Part shown: piece by piece, positions 34,721-47,181 of the stretch | How the letters are laid out: each line of letters begins with the position of its first letter | Position numbering within the stretch: the first letter of the stretch is position 1 | Assembly: GCA_032622095.1 (NCBI GenBank) | Contig: CP136062.1 | Coordinates: forward strand, 151,026,875 to 151,090,874 | From: Siphonodentalium dalli | Lineage: Eukaryota; Mollusca; Scaphopoda; Gadilida; Siphonodentaliidae | Reading direction: 5' to 3' | DNA length: 64,000 nucleotides | Notes under the pieces: generated by a model | What the model saw: the letters and a program-made list of their open reading frames with translations, nothing else | What the model was told of the DNA's origin: nothing | The model's database searches: none | Program-made: the position numbers and the translations under genes

Positions 34721-35620
34721 TCCACCCCCACCCCACTACACTGTCCCTTCCACTTAAAAACATTCTGGAGATCAAGTTGGCCACAAGTGTTCAGTTATTA
34801 TACCCCACGTGTCTTGGACTGTTGCCAAATTCACAGTGCTCCATTAGAGGGCCTGCTTGGACTGTTGCCAAATTCACAATGTTAACTGCAGAGAGGTTGT
34901 ATGTTATTGGAGACGTTCTAATATGACAATAGGATGGCCTAATTAACGAACCATGCACAGCTAAATACACACAAGCAACTTTTAATCTTCAAATAGATAC
35001 AATTGTCGGCCTCCAAAATTCAATATACTTTCTTATATACAAACAAACATTGAACTCATACCATTGTTTCACTTAACCAAAATAGCGAATTTCCCCAAAA
35101 GAACGCATATAGACTGCGCATGCGCAATTATATTAAAATACCCACAATACACTTCACGAGGCTCTCAATGGGTTATAATATTTGTTTTCCAAATTTGTTT
35201 TATCTTCAACTAAAAACAAATAGTCTATCGAAATAACTTTCAAATTAATATTACACGTTTCTATAAATAAGCAAATTAGTATATATAAACAAAGCGTATT
35301 TCATTAATATTTGACTACAAAAAATACTCGGAACACAACTGTAAATAAACTAACTTGAGACTCTCAGTCACTCACACCGTCACAGTCTCAGTCGCACTAT
35401 CGAGCTGACACACAGAACTTGGAAATTCGCCATTTTTCTTCAAACAATTTTATTCTTTACAAAATACAAATTATCGGGTTAACATAAAACCATTCAAAAA
35501 TTGAAACAAACTTAAATAATAAATAAATTAAACCATAAACTCTTACCATAATTACAGAAAATAAAAGATGGCCGTTACTACAAAAAAAACAGACATGCGC
35601 ACTCCAATTAAAATTACCCA
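34720..35620. other. No gene seen; one 30-bp direct repeat
   Basis: 'cttggactgttgccaaattc' followed by 'aca' occurs at 34834 and 34856. The rest is AT-rich with no recognisable exon. Confidence 0.5.
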
Positions 35621-35621
35621 T

Positions 35622-36205
35622 AATTCAGTTCACTACACCAGGGGCTCCCAACAGGTTATACAATATTTTCAGGCTATCAGATTATTTATATTTTCGACTT
35701 TAAGTTTACAATTTGAGCCTGTCCTCACTCTATCGATACGATTTATCATAAACATATTATACACCAGTGGCGTTAACTTTACAACTTCGGCATCTACGTG
35801 ATTATATCGGTACGATTCAGTAAGGTACAAACAATCTCCATAAAATACCCACAATTCAGTTCACTACATGCAGGGGCTCCCAATAGGTTATTCCCATTTA
35901 TTATGGGCTCCCAATAGGTTATACAATATTTTCAGGCTATCAGATTATTTATATTTTCAACAACATATTATTACACCGGTGACTTTAAGTTTACAATTTG
36001 AGCCTGTCCTGACTCTATCGATAGGATTTATCATATTTTCATAAACGTATTATACACCGCTGGCGTTAACTTTACAATTTCGGCATCTACGTGATTATAT
36101 CGGTACGATTGAGTAAGGTACAAACAATCTCCAAGAATACATTCGCCCTGTACTCCATGCGATATAAAAAAAACAAATGCTAGAAACACCACACTAGGTG
36201 GCGTA
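35622..36205 (+). repeat. Two direct units of ~250-280 bp
   Basis: 'ttatacaatattttcaggct' with 'atcagattatttatattttc', 'tttacaatttgagcctgtcc', 'ggcgttaactttacaa', 'cggcatctacgtgattatat' and 'gtacaaacaatctcca' occur twice, at 35650-35840 and 35918-36133. The second unit runs on into 'cattcgccctgtactcca' and 'caccacactaggtggcgtaa', shared with 24.5 and 34.3 kb. Confidence 0.85.
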
Positions 36206-36269
36206 ATAAAACTATTATAAATTGAACTATTATTGTATAGAAGCAAGTGTAATTTTGAGAGAGTGCAAT

Positions 36270-36368
36270 TTTTGGGGATTGGGTGGGATTCGAACCCCGG
36301 CCCATGACGGGGAGCGCGCCTTGCAACTCAAAGTCCGACGTCAATACCACACGCTACTGTGTCATATC
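36270..36368 (-). repeat. tRNA-derived SINE head or decayed tRNA
   Basis: On the minus strand GGTTCGAATCC is a perfect RNA polymerase III B box. About 60 bases upstream 'tagcgtgtgg' fits an A box with one or two misfits. The T stem pairs over only about three base pairs and no acceptor stem closes, so this is a tRNA-derived SINE or relic, not a working tRNA. The translated phrase GGIRTP on the other strand is the usual by-product of a B box. Confidence 0.6.
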
Positions 36369-36535
36369 TGCTATATTTTATTGTATAACTTAACTGTAAT
36401 TTACAGCAGAAAGCTACTGTCCAAATATTTCATAGATTTATAGTTGCCTGAGTTCACTATATACTTCCAACCCGGTCAATGTAAAGGTTTTAGAATAAAG
36501 GTATCGGTAACACGCATATAATTCATCTGATTTAG

Positions 36536-36599
36536 GAAATGTTCAGATAATAAGTTCAACAAAAGACCAAATTTATTGAACTTATTATCTGAACATTTC
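36536..36599. repeat. Perfect 24-bp hairpin (family H)
   Basis: The arms 36536-36559 and 36576-36599 (gaaatgttcagataataagt plus 'tcaa') are exact complements around a 16-base loop. A diverged copy is at 11036-11110. Confidence 0.95.
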
Positions 36600-36625
36600 A
36601 CAGCAATGAATATGAATCCTTCAGC

Positions 36626-36735
36626 ACTTGTACAGTAATGCCCTAAATAATCGACTCCTTAACCACAGTATAATTATTGGTAATTTTTCAGGATTTAGTC
36701 GGAAATATGGCTTGTTGCCATTCATCGGAAAGCTC
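36626..36735 (+). mobile_element. Single arm of foldback family F
   Basis: 'acagtaatgccctaaataat' to 'ttcatcggaaagctc' matches one arm of the 7977-8195 palindrome. The second arm is absent and the sequence passes into the 36760 segmental duplication. Confidence 0.85.
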
Positions 36736-36759
36736 TATGATGACATGCTAGTTCGTAGA

Positions 36760-37215
36760 TCGTGCCATGAATCTCTACGCTGGATTACGCCCAGAGATTG
36801 TGATGTCCTGACCTGTTCTGATGGGGAACTTTATAAAACATTGATCAAACATTGAACAAATAACGCGGGAATATAATTCGTTGTTAATACTTATTCCATA
36901 ATAATATTATTATAGGGGTGCTAGCTCCCAAATCGAGATTGTATATAGTTTGTGATTTTTGTGAACCGATATCGCAATAAATATTTAATTGATTACCATT
37001 GTAGAGAGTCCATGATTGTAAGCGGCGCAAAGCAAAATCGGCTCGTCAAAGTCACCTAAATCATGCAATATCGAGCTGGGACCTTCAAATACTGTGATAT
37101 ACTTTGTGAATGAACAGAGAAATATATTACCTGAATTGTTTTTTTTCAATCTTGTAAATTTCACTGTCAGAATATCACAAAATGTCCAGGTTTTGAACTG
37201 GTGGAGAATGATTTC
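36760..37215 (+). repeat. Segmental duplication, copy 2 of ~430 bp
   Basis: See 31540-31975. It retains 'gatatcgcaataaatatt' and 'atatattacctg'. An upstream bit encodes SLRWITPRDCDVLTCSDGEL on the plus strand, unrecognised. Confidence 0.8.
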
Positions 37216-37519
37216 TACGGGCGTAGGGATTTATGACATGATCTATATAAAGTTCGATAGATGGGACATGCATGATTGAATAATGAACTTCGGAATTGTG
37301 TATATATATGTGCATGACTACGAATGTTGATTTTTTTTATCTGTGGATATAGCTAGCTATGAAATTCCAAGAGTCGTGCATTGCGTGGTAAATTCAAGTC
37401 AGATATTTGAATGCTAACTTCTAGAAAATGTCAACAACATTTTTGTAATACATAGATCTCGTCGCCAATATTATAAACGGTGCATGGGACACCAGTTTAT
37501 GGTAAATTCCAACACATCA

Positions 37520-38005
37520 AAGCCCTGTGTGGCAAACAAGACTGCCAAGAGTGTGTCTGTCATTTGCAGAATGAGATCAATTGCAGAATGAGGTCCTATA
37601 TGGTGAATTTAGTGGCGCTACCCCGCTACCTCATTCTGCTTAGGACTCGTATTCTGGGAAGTATTTTTTGTATCAAATTAATATTCTTTTTTGTTACTTT
37701 TCCCCTTCTGTGAAGTTTTTATATCTCCTAATTTGCAGAAGATAAAATGCATAATCGAGGTTAATTACTATAATGGGTGAACATCACCAATTTCTACAGG
37801 GAACTTCAATCTGATCGTATAGGCCCCTCCCCCTGATCGTATAGGCCCCCCCCCACATAGGCTAGCAGTCGAGGCATCATCAGGATAAGGTTCACAGGGG
37901 GTAAATTTGGTAAATACTGATAGCGTCGATAAATTCACCCTCTAGGGACCTCATTCATCAAACGACAGACACGTTATTTGCAGGCTTGGTGACAAATGCC
38001 TGAAC
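37520..38005. mobile_element. TIR element, family J, copy 1
   Basis: The left arm 'gtgtctgtcatttgcagaat' with 'gaggtc', then 'gtgaatttagtggcgcta', returns inverted at 37925-37995 ('gataaattcaccctctaggg', 'acctcatt', 'acgacagacacgttatttgc'). The centre matches copy 2 at 38985-39350. The plus-strand frame 37480-37713 is not kept in copy 2. Confidence 0.8.
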
Positions 38006-38399
38006 AGTTGCCAGGTAAATTTATCAGTGTGTGAAAACAGTCGATGCTTCATATATAGTCAAACTTACTGTTGAGTGTTGACATGTAGAATTCCCCAATG
38101 AATTATAACATACAACAAATAAAACAACTAATTCCCTGTGTGCACAGACATACCGATAATGTCACAGAATGCCATATACATATGTACAATCCACCGCTAA
38201 CCGACATAACTTCATACATATATTTATGACATGCGATTTATGGACCTTCAGCAACGCATGGGCTTTGTATTAAATTTTGTTTGACATAAATTACATTGTC
38301 AAGTTATGTGCCTATATTTAGAAATGAATGCCTTATGCACATCTAATATCGGCGAGTGTAAATATACATATCAATATACTTGAGATATGAGAATATATG

Positions 38400-38540
38400 T
38401 TGAGAATAAACACAATGAAGATAAGAAAATGTAGGCCTATAATCCACTAAACACGATAAAACATAAATCATTAAGTATAATCCACTAGAATAAACACAAT
38501 TTTACAGAATGTATAGGCCTATAATCCACCGAAGAAAGTA
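38400..38540 (+). repeat. Short direct repeats (gtaggcctataatccac)
   Basis: 'aataaacacaat' and 'gtaggcctataatccac' occur twice within 140 bp. Nothing else was found between the two family J elements except AT-rich DNA and 'ttaaagatgc..(gt)ccgattt' phrases at 38742 and 38778, which resemble family A ends. Confidence 0.6.
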
Positions 38541-38954
38541 ATACACTTGAATATGACGCATATAAGCTAAATATACAGTGGGAATTTCCTGTCAACTAGG
38601 AAGTGCAGTAATTCGTGCAATGGATAATGACACATTTAAAACGACAATCCCTGTTCTCATATATGCAGTGGACAATCCCTTTTAACACGACAATCCCTAC
38701 TCTCATTGATAAAACTGAAGCCTTGTGTATTTTCATTGAATTAAAGATGCCCCATCCGATTTAAATTAAAAGTAAAATTAAAGATGCACGGTCCGATTTG
38801 ACACTATATTAATACAAAACTCATGAGTTAATTTTAAGCAATGACTACCATTCATATGGAACAAGCATCGTTAAAATCCACAAAAGCATCCATAAATATT
38901 ACGTCGAAAACGGTCACAGAAAGTAATAATTGAGAACGCTCTTTATTGTCAAGT

Positions 38955-39365
38955 CTGAGTTTTGTCTGCCTGTCATTTTTTACCCTCACAATATGAGATG
39001 TATGTTCAAATTCACACCATCAGGACCCCATTCTGCTTAGGCATCATCTTCTGAGAAGTATATATAGTCTCAAATTAACATTGTTTTCAGTTACTTTTTC
39101 CTTTCTCTTCAGGTTCTTTCTCCCCTAATATTCAGAAGATAAAATGTATAATCGAGGTGACTAATGGGCGAACATCAATTGGGAACTTCAACCTAATCCT
39201 AGGTCCCCCATAGCATGCAGTTGAGGTCTAAGCAGAATAAGGTCCACAGAGGATGAATTTGTTGACGCTAGCCCACTTTGCGGGTTAGCGCCACTAAATT
39301 CACCCTCTGGTGAGCTCATTCTGCAAATGACAGACACACTATTTGCAGCCTTGATTGGCTATAGG
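38955..39365. mobile_element. TIR element, family J, copy 2
   Basis: This shares 'attctgcttagg', 'tctgagaagtat', 'cagaagataaaatg.ataatc' and 'gggaacttcaa' with 37520-38005. The right end 'tctgcaaatgacagacacac' is well kept; the left end is decayed. A small inner palindrome lies at 39270-39292 (gctagcccactttgcgggttagc). Confidence 0.8.
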
Positions 39366-39784
39366 TGCCTATACATTTCGCGTTCTTCTAGAGAAAATAA
39401 GAGAAATTCATTAAGTTGCATTAATCTAGACATATTTATGGTTTTCAAATGTATAACATAGCGAACAAAGAATACACGATTAATGGGCAACACCTGGTTC
39501 GCTAACTCTGCGGATTATTCCAGATGGGGGTAATGTGGTGTCAATTTGCAGGAACAATGGACCATCGACTGTTTATTTATATTTCTGACCTACCACCAAC
39601 AGCTTTATGGACTACCTGCCGACCACTGCATATGTCGGGTGATTGAAAACAGGTTTCTACTTAATAGTTCCTCCAATAACTCACAACATGCAGAAACAGA
39701 CCCAAATACTTTGTAGAACAATTCCATAAAAGTATCCCAGTATGTGTGTGACTAAAACTTATTATGTCTCGTGAGTGTTGTGTT

Positions 39785-40175
39785 CTATATATCTTGAAAT
39801 GCCACTTCAATTAATTAATGCCCAAAATTAATGCTATTAATAAACCACAGTCAACTATAATATAAAAATACCACAAAACGTGCATTTGTCAACATTTTGT
39901 TCAACGGGATTTTGCCGGATTGTCAAATAACCAACACCCAAAGCCACTTGATTTTAGATTTACCCATCTTCATCCGCAATTTTGTACGAGACCGTCGGCT
40001 TACAAATCTCGGGAAATAACAAATTTAAAAAATCGGTATCTGATCACTCTGAGCTTTGATGGATTGGTCCTCGACTCGAATAAAATAGTTTACCCCCTAC
40101 GCCCCCCCCCCCCCCGAAGCCAAAGGAATAGTAATTTGGGAGCGTTAATTTGGATTTATTATGCATCGTTTCGAT
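39785..40175 (+). mobile_element. TIR element, family A, left-truncated copy
   Basis: This aligns with 58378-58757: 'ttgaaatgcc.cttca', 'acagtcaactata', 'tttgtcaacattttgttc', 'ccacttgattttaga', 'atctgatcactctgagcttt', 'tcctcgactcgaata', 'gaagccaaaggaatagtaat', 'agcgttaattt'. The left TIR is missing. The 129-codon frame across it is not conserved in the other copies. Confidence 0.8.
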
Positions 40176-40199
40176 TTTTTTTTAATTCACCAAGTAAGT

Positions 40200-41380
40200 G
40201 CCATCCCACCCCCCCCCCTTTTGTTTTTGTTTACCTCAATGTGATATATGCTAATCACCAACGGGTAAAAAGCCATGTTTCTCCTTGGATCAATACTTCG
40301 AATTGGTGAACAAATTGGTAAAATATTTCAAGAAAATTAGAGATAAAAATTCCAGTATAGCCAATAAAATAGCATCTATGTTTCATTGTTTGGCTGAAAT
40401 TGACTTTCTGCAATTCATTTTGAACGCATAAGGCTCATTAGAAATTATTTATACGTAGTTTAGTTGGTACCAGGGACTATATATTCCGAAAAATACATGA
40501 CATATCGTTATACACAGACTTACTGAAGTCAGAAAAACAACTCATAGAATTATCAGATACTTCCCATGTTTCGCGCAGAAATGATACAAACGCTCTTTTA
40601 TTTCGCCATATAAGTAGTATATTTTTCACGAACGCTCTCTATATTTCGAAAAAGATATCACTTGAACGGCCGGGAACTTACGTCATCAATCAAGTATCTA
40701 ACTGAAGCGTTAATTATAATATATTTGCGCTGAAATTGCGAACATCCGTGCAAATAAAGAATACATGTGCAAAGGGCTTACAATATAGAACATGTAGATC
40801 CTTCCAATTATTTCGAATGCCACTGAATACGAATTGTAATAATTTACTTACTTTCCATTTGTCTTCTTGTCTTGAATGACGTCACAAGTCGATGTCATTA
40901 GCAGGTGTGTCATCGTTATTCCAGAATTAACAGAATCAATTCAGTTTTATAGAGATATCGATCACGTGACTCATATTCAGTCAGAATTATCCGATTCCCA
41001 TAAATATTAGATCAGTAAGGTCCGCTGTTCAATGAGACGAATTCTTAATAGAATGCAGATCTGCCGACCGATTCCCTTGAAACTTGGGAGCTGAAATGAA
41101 ACAAGCGGTCTATCAGTACAGTTGTAGATAGTATTGTATTAAATGTGGTGGCGGCTTGGCAGCCACTCAAAATTGTTATGAATGGAATAATTTACTGAGG
41201 TGTGTGAACCTGTAGTATTCACAGAGGATTGTGTAGTTACGTAACGCGTGTTCCGTAATACCCACGGCATGATTCATTGGATTGTATCGATCTATCCCAT
41301 GTATATAATCAATAAAGTATGCGTCGCTTGATTTCGGCCCATAGTGAGATCTGTATCAATACCGGGAGAGATGTGCATCT
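40200..41380. other. No gene seen
   Basis: AT-rich intergenic DNA with a C-run at 40208-40220 and an 'aaacgctcttttattt' motif at about 40589. No exon-like feature. Confidence 0.5.
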
Positions 41381-41515
41381 AGTCTAATCAGTAGAATGCG
41401 GCGATTCAAAGACACGATGACTTCATGATCCGGCCGAAGATCGATTAGTCTACTCAGTAGGATGCGGCGATTCAAAGACACGATGACTTCATGACCCGGT
41501 CGAAGATTGATTTAA
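41381..41515 (+). repeat. Two tandem ~70-bp units
   Basis: 'gtctaatcagtagaatgcgg' through 'cgattcaaagacacgatgac' and 'ttcatgatccggccgaagat' is repeated immediately with few changes. Confidence 0.9.
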
Positions 41516-41519
41516 CCCC

Positions 41520-43600
41520 CCGATATGATTTATCCTAACCGTGATACAATTATACATCGCGAGGTCGCTCTTTGTTTGTAATTTTGTATGGATTTTGAGA
41601 CACTACAAACGCAAAACAAACCACTCTCATTCATATGTAGGAATATTCAGCTAATAAGTTCTACAATGTACACACCGTTTGTCGAATCAATGCCTCAAGT
41701 AACTGTTCGTTACGATTATTCAATTACTATTCCCAAACCAGAACAGTATCTGTCTGATTAATTATCTGTATAGTATTCCAGGGCGCAACAAGAATCAAAA
41801 TCCAATAACGTGTATCATTATATTTTACCCCCAACATACAAATACTACTAATATATTATATATAGCAATCGCCAACCATGCAACACATTCATAATATTGT
41901 GACATTCTTTAAAAACAAATTTCCTCTCAGCCAAGAAACAACCTCTGGTCTGATAACCTCTGGAGGGCAATACAAATTATATATCTCAAAACTTATCACC
42001 ATCTAAATACGCAAATAAAATATATTTCAAGTCAACCAGTACACCGCCAATTAAACCTCACCAGGAGTGGTCAAACTCAGCTGAAACGTCACAAAATGTA
42101 ATGTCCTATATTTGGTCACATATTAGGTATGTACCGCGACGAACAGATGTTTAGCCGGAAACATGCACTTGTGAATTAGTGTTAACACAGCGAACTACGA
42201 ACTTTATTTTGACATTCCTAAATACCACATGAAGTCAGAAATAATTGGCCATAGTAACGCAGTACATTGGCTGAGAACATGCGTACTCGGCGATTTAATG
42301 ACAGCTAAACTATAGCAAATTATCAAAAGCTTTATTTTGGTTATTATAAGCCTTTCTTTCCGCTTATCGGTAGAAAAATAAACAAGATTATTAATTACAA
42401 AGTCAGCCGTAACACACTGGCATAACGACTTTTTGGGTGCCCAATCAAAACTCAAATCCTGATGATATATGTTTCACATGTTTGATTTCTTAATTTTCTA
42501 ATTTAGAAACGTACATTATTTTTTTCTAAATGTTATGTAAATAACTACAACAACATCATTAATCAATATCAATTGATAGAAGCGTTTCCAGCCAGGGGTC
42601 TTCTATTCATATTATTATTTTATACCCATGAAATCCGCGGAAACTATGCATGAACTTTGTCTGTGAGACAAAATATACTCCTCGTCGGGCTATTTAGCTG
42701 AATTAGCATCGTTTTACTTTATTTTACTTAGGTCAGCATGATTAGGTTTTTATTCTTCCCAAGCATATTTAATTCTCAACTCAGCATGAACAGATCATCA
42801 AAATAACGTTGTCTGCACGATTTAACGTTATTTGATTTCAGAATGCAAAAATAAACTTTCGTTCTGCAGATATCTCGGGACATGGTCTGCTATACTGTTA
42901 GTGGCTTCCCGAAGAACTGTTCTGTTATCTATCCCATCCATCAAACAGCCGCCGCAGATGTTTATAGAAGTTAAAATAATAATCAGTGCATATCAACACA
43001 TCGTTAAAAGGACAGGTAACGTATGCAATGACTCAGTGAGAGTAAAATTAAGGTTCCTTCAAGTCAAGTGTATATAGCCATATAGACACCCAAAGCCTCT
43101 CTGAGTCAGACAAATCGCTGCTGTATTCGCTGTGCATCTTGTTGCTAGCGCGCAGCCGTCTGCTCTCTGTAGATGTTGCGCTTGGTAACGTAAATTTGAA
43201 AGACATGTGTTTGAAATATCTTAGAAAATGGAAATAGACATATAGATATCTATTGGAAGTATACATTCGCGCAACAAGATTCACACTAACATGTACCCAT
43301 TCTGACACGATCGACATACATGTATTTTAGGTACTGATTCTTTCTCACAAACTTTAGACTTGAATTAATTTGAAGTTTTCGATATACCTATTGAGAAATC
43401 TACAAAAATTGGTCAACTATACAGCGAAATGTCGATGACTGTCAGTTTGTCGCTGCTTCGATATTAAGGCATATTTTATTCCATTGAAGACAATGATACG
43501 CCTCATTATGTATGTAAGATACGATACGACTTATTTGCATAAACACAAATAAAGCCAGTATGCTAACAATAACAAAACAATAATTAATAAATAATTACAT
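41520..43600. other. No gene seen
   Basis: Short frames on both strands (42204-42455, 42832-43077, 43048-43317) have no recognised domain or splice context. No repeat with a partner in the window was noticed. Confidence 0.5.
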
Positions 43601-43844
43601 GTTAACGTGGCATGTCTATATAAAGCTACATGTGTTTATAGGGTGATGGCATCAATTTGTTATCAATCACCCCTGTTCCTGTTGTTGGAAATCTATTCAT
43701 GCATAGGTTTTGTTTTTGATCACAATTGTGCAATAAACGGCGACCATGCGCATGTGCACAGCACAATTCGCAGACACAATTTTCCAGACGCATCAAAACA
43801 GTTTGCATTGTCAGACAATCAACATAACCCTCGTGAAAATAGGT

Positions 43845-44545
43845 TCTTATTGGACCTAAATATTCACATATGCTCATATTGGACCTAAATATTCACATAG
43901 GCTCATATTGGTCCTAAATATTCACATATGTTTATATTGGACATAAATATGCACATATAAAGTTCATATTGGACCTAAATATTCACATATGTCCATATTG
44001 GACCTAAATATTCACATAGGTTGATATTGGACTTAAATATTCACATATATTCATATTGGACCTAAATATTCACGTAGGTTCATATTGGACCTAAATATTC
44101 ACATAGGTTCATATTGGACGTAAATATTCACATATATTCATATTAGACCTAAATATTGCTGGTCACTCTCACCAAAAAAAGTGCTGAAGGGTACACAGGA
44201 TTTTCAAAATGTGCTGAAGGTACACAGGGTTTGAAATGTCATTATAAAGGACATTCAGAGTTCAGACTTCGTATCTGCCATGATTTCTGTCAGAGAATAA
44301 TTGTTTACGTTCCAATGAATATTAAAATATACTGAAAACAAACTGCTAATGGGCGCCAGACTTTCATAAACACAATTTATGTAATGGTGTTCGTGCTGAT
44401 CACAAACCCTGTGTACCCTTCAGCACATTTTCAAACCCTGTGTACCCTTCAGCACTTTTTTTTGGTGAGAGTGACCCCTTCAGCCTAAATATTCATGTAG
44501 GTTCATATTGGACCTAAATATTCAAATATGTTCATATTGGACTTA
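43845..44545 (+). repeat. ~29-bp minisatellite, interrupted by a TIR insertion
   Basis: The unit 'ttcatattggacctaaatat' + 'tcacata.g' is repeated about eleven times up to 44160, then resumes for two units at 44484-44545 after the TIR element. Stray units lie inverted at 45440-45515 and direct at 47620-47690, so the array was once larger or has seeded copies. Confidence 0.92.
44162..44478. mobile_element. ~315-bp TIR element inserted in the minisatellite
   Basis: The left end 'gtcactctcaccaaaaaaag' + 'tgctgaaggg' and the right end are inverted over about 75 bp, including a doubled 'tgctgaaggtacacaggg' block in each arm. The inner part recurs inverted at 14838-14960. 'cctaaatatt' is present on both sides, but that is also a minisatellite word, so a target duplication cannot be proved. 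Non-coding. Confidence 0.88.
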
Positions 44546-44639
44546 TTTGATTCTGAAATAATCGCCAACCGAATGGGTCATCGATCACACGTTTTAGTGC
44601 TAAATTCGACCATCTTACTTTATATATGGCTACCGTACA

Positions 44640-45420
44640 AGGCCGTGACTAGAGTGTCCCCGTTGTGAGAGGGGTCCACCTTGAAATTTCCAAATGCACC
44701 ACAGGGCCAACATGAGCCAATTTTGAAAGCTGTACCTGGAAACTGCAACATTCTAGCATCTAGAAGCGTCTTATATACATGTCTTTGGTGGTAGGTGTAT
44801 ATTGTGCCAGGGACCTGTGTCTAGAAGTCTATCGCCGGACAAATTGAGGCCTCGATTAGTTTGTTAATAGATTATCCGTTTTTGACTGGCCTCGATTAGG
44901 TTTGTATCCGATTAACCATTTTTGACTGGCCTCGATTAGTTTTTTATCCGATTAACCATTTTTGACTGGCCATCGATTAGTTTTTTAATTGAATAACCGT
45001 TTTTGACTGGCCATCGAGGATGAACAAGGACCCACGGCATGGCCCGGTGTGAGAAAGTTTGAAATATAGACCTGAAAAGTTGCAAACTGCACAATCCTAA
45101 CACCTACACTGGCATCAAGCGCTCAAACTGTTGGGTATTTACAACTGACACCCATCCTAATGTTGGAATATTTCCGACTGACACCAACTGACACCCACCC
45201 TAATGTTGGAAACTTTCCAACTGATGGACATATATGCGACTGATAGTCTAAAAACAATTTCCCCACTAATTACTGGTTGGAAAATTAAACTACGATAACA
45301 ATTTCAACCTATACTGTTGGTGTGAAATTTCCAAATAATGTTGTGTCAGGTATGAAATTTCCAACTGTTTAAATTTTTGACGAAATTTGGGAGGGTGGAT
45401 GAGACACTGTTATCATGCAT
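44640..45420 (-). repeat. Family G repeat, inverted, with a ~50-bp tandem inside
   Basis: 'ccaactgttt', 'atgaaatttccaa', 'ttggtgtgaaatttcc' and 'ttggaaactttccaactgat' match family G on the minus strand. 44845-45015 is a tandem of 'cctcgattagttt.ttatccgat' + 'tatccgtttttgactgg', four units. 'cggcccggtgt'-type phrases near 45045 match the 17.2-17.5 kb hairpins. Confidence 0.75.
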
Positions 45421-45529
45421 CGATGATGATGAACTATCCAATATGAACCAATGTGAATATTTATGTCCAATATGAACCTATGTGAATATTTATGTCCAAT
45501 ATGAACCTATTTGTAAGAGGATATGCTGG

Positions 45530-46560
45530 CCACGCAGTGCCCTTGGTGTCAGCTCCGGAGGCCAGAACACAACAACCCACCCAACAGGTGTAGTGCTCAA
45601 ATGTCAGTTAATGGCGTTCACGTTATCCAGACTTACAGGCAGCCTGTAATCGTGACAATAAGCACGTAACAGGCGTATTTTAATAAGCGAAATAAGCTCA
45701 TGTTAGCATTATTTAACCACAATATACGCTCTATTGGACGTAAAACGCGTTTTTTAAAACAGTCCATTATAGGACTATTCTGGGTGTCAGATCCGCAGAC
45801 CAAAACGCAACAATTCACACAACAGACGTAATGCACAAAGACCATTTGACATGACAGTCACTTAATCCTAACCTATCAAGAACGCACCCAACCGACGTAA
45901 TGTCAAAATGTATAAGGCCAGTTGCCATGGCAGTCACTTAACCCAAACTTTAGTATCAACAACGCACTCAAGAGACGTGATGTCCAAAGGCCACTTGACA
46001 TAATAGTCACGTAATCCAAACTCTTATCAACAACACACCCAAGAGAAGTGATGGCCAAAGGCCATCTGACATTACAGTCACTTAATCCAAACTTAGAAAC
46101 AACGCACCCAACAGACGTAATGTCCAAACTTATAAGGCCAGTTGCCATGCCAATGGCAGTCACTTAATCCAGACTTTAGTATCAACAACGCACCCAAGAG
46201 ACGTGATGTCCAAAGGCCACTTGACATAATAGTCACGTAATCCAAACTCTTATCAACAACGCACCCAAGAGAAGTGATGCACAAAGGCCATTTGACATGA
46301 CAGTCCTTAATCTAAACTTAGCAACAACGCCCCCAACATACGTAATGTCCAAACTTAGAAGGCCAGTTGCCATGGCAGTCACTTATTCCAGACTTTAGTA
46401 TCAACAACGCACCCAAGAGACGTGATGTCCAAACTTATAAGGCCAGTTGCCATGGCAGTCACTTAACACAAACTGTAGTATCAACAACGCACCCAAGAGA
46501 CGTGATGCACAAAGGCCATTTGACATAATAGTCACGTGATCCACACTTATCAGGATACAT
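45530..46560 (+). repeat. Satellite array with higher-order structure (~71-80-bp units)
   Basis: Units of the type 'caacaacgcacccaagagac' + 'gtgatgtccaaaggcca' + 'cttgacataatagtcac' + 'gtaatccaaact' run from about 45840; looser ones start at 45530. Three unit kinds alternate, one carrying 'ataaggccagttgccatg'. That kind recurs near 45915, 46137, 46363 and 46441, so a three-unit block of about 222 bp repeats twice. Minus-strand frames (MTAIGMATGLIS type) reflect the repeat. Confidence 0.9.
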
Positions 46561-46564
46561 AATT

Positions 46565-47180
46565 ATATCGAAAACGCCGAAACAAAGAAAGAAGATGCTT
46601 TCTCTTTGTCTCGTCTATCGGTTAATGAGAACTGAGTTGTCATTCTAAATTATATAATGTTTTGAATCAAAGCATCATAATGATAGACATGATATAATAT
46701 GTAATATACTCACATCCTCACGTCGAGAAATCGCCAAAAAGCAATGGAAATCTGCTATGTCCAAAAAACACGACACTCCAATCAAATGAGATACAGAAGA
46801 TGAATCGGAATCAACGTAAAAGTTTAATAAGCACCCTCACATAGATCCTACACCAGCTGGCAGCTCCGATGAGATCGTCTCCACTATGACTGTTAGACAA
46901 AACTTGCAGCAAGATAACTGAAATCTGTTCTGAGTTTGAAGTCGAACAACAGAGAAATAAGTATTGCATGTGAACAATGAATTTCCTGTGAGACCGGCAA
47001 TTGGTACTTATAGAATAAACAAATAAGTTTACTATACGTACGCCGAATTTGATTTAATCCAATGAGATGGCATGTCAGAATGTATACACAGTGAAGTCGC
47101 CTCGAGTGGTGGCTGTTGATGCAATGAATTCGGTGCAGAGACTAGTAAAAGCATGTGTGTTGTGGTTCATAGCCGTCCTC
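46565..47180. other. No gene seen
   Basis: AT-rich intergenic DNA without repeats or recognisable exons. Confidence 0.5.
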
Positions 47181-47181
47181 T

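Noticed and set aside
36270-36368. Functional tRNA gene
   Set aside because: The stems do not close and the A box is imperfect; a SINE head or relic fits better.
36222-36443. Protein frame containing GGIRTP
   Set aside because: It is the reverse-strand reading of a tRNA-type B box (GGTTCGAATCC).
39920-40309. 129-codon frame
   Set aside because: It crosses a family A TIR element and C-runs; other copies of the element do not keep it.
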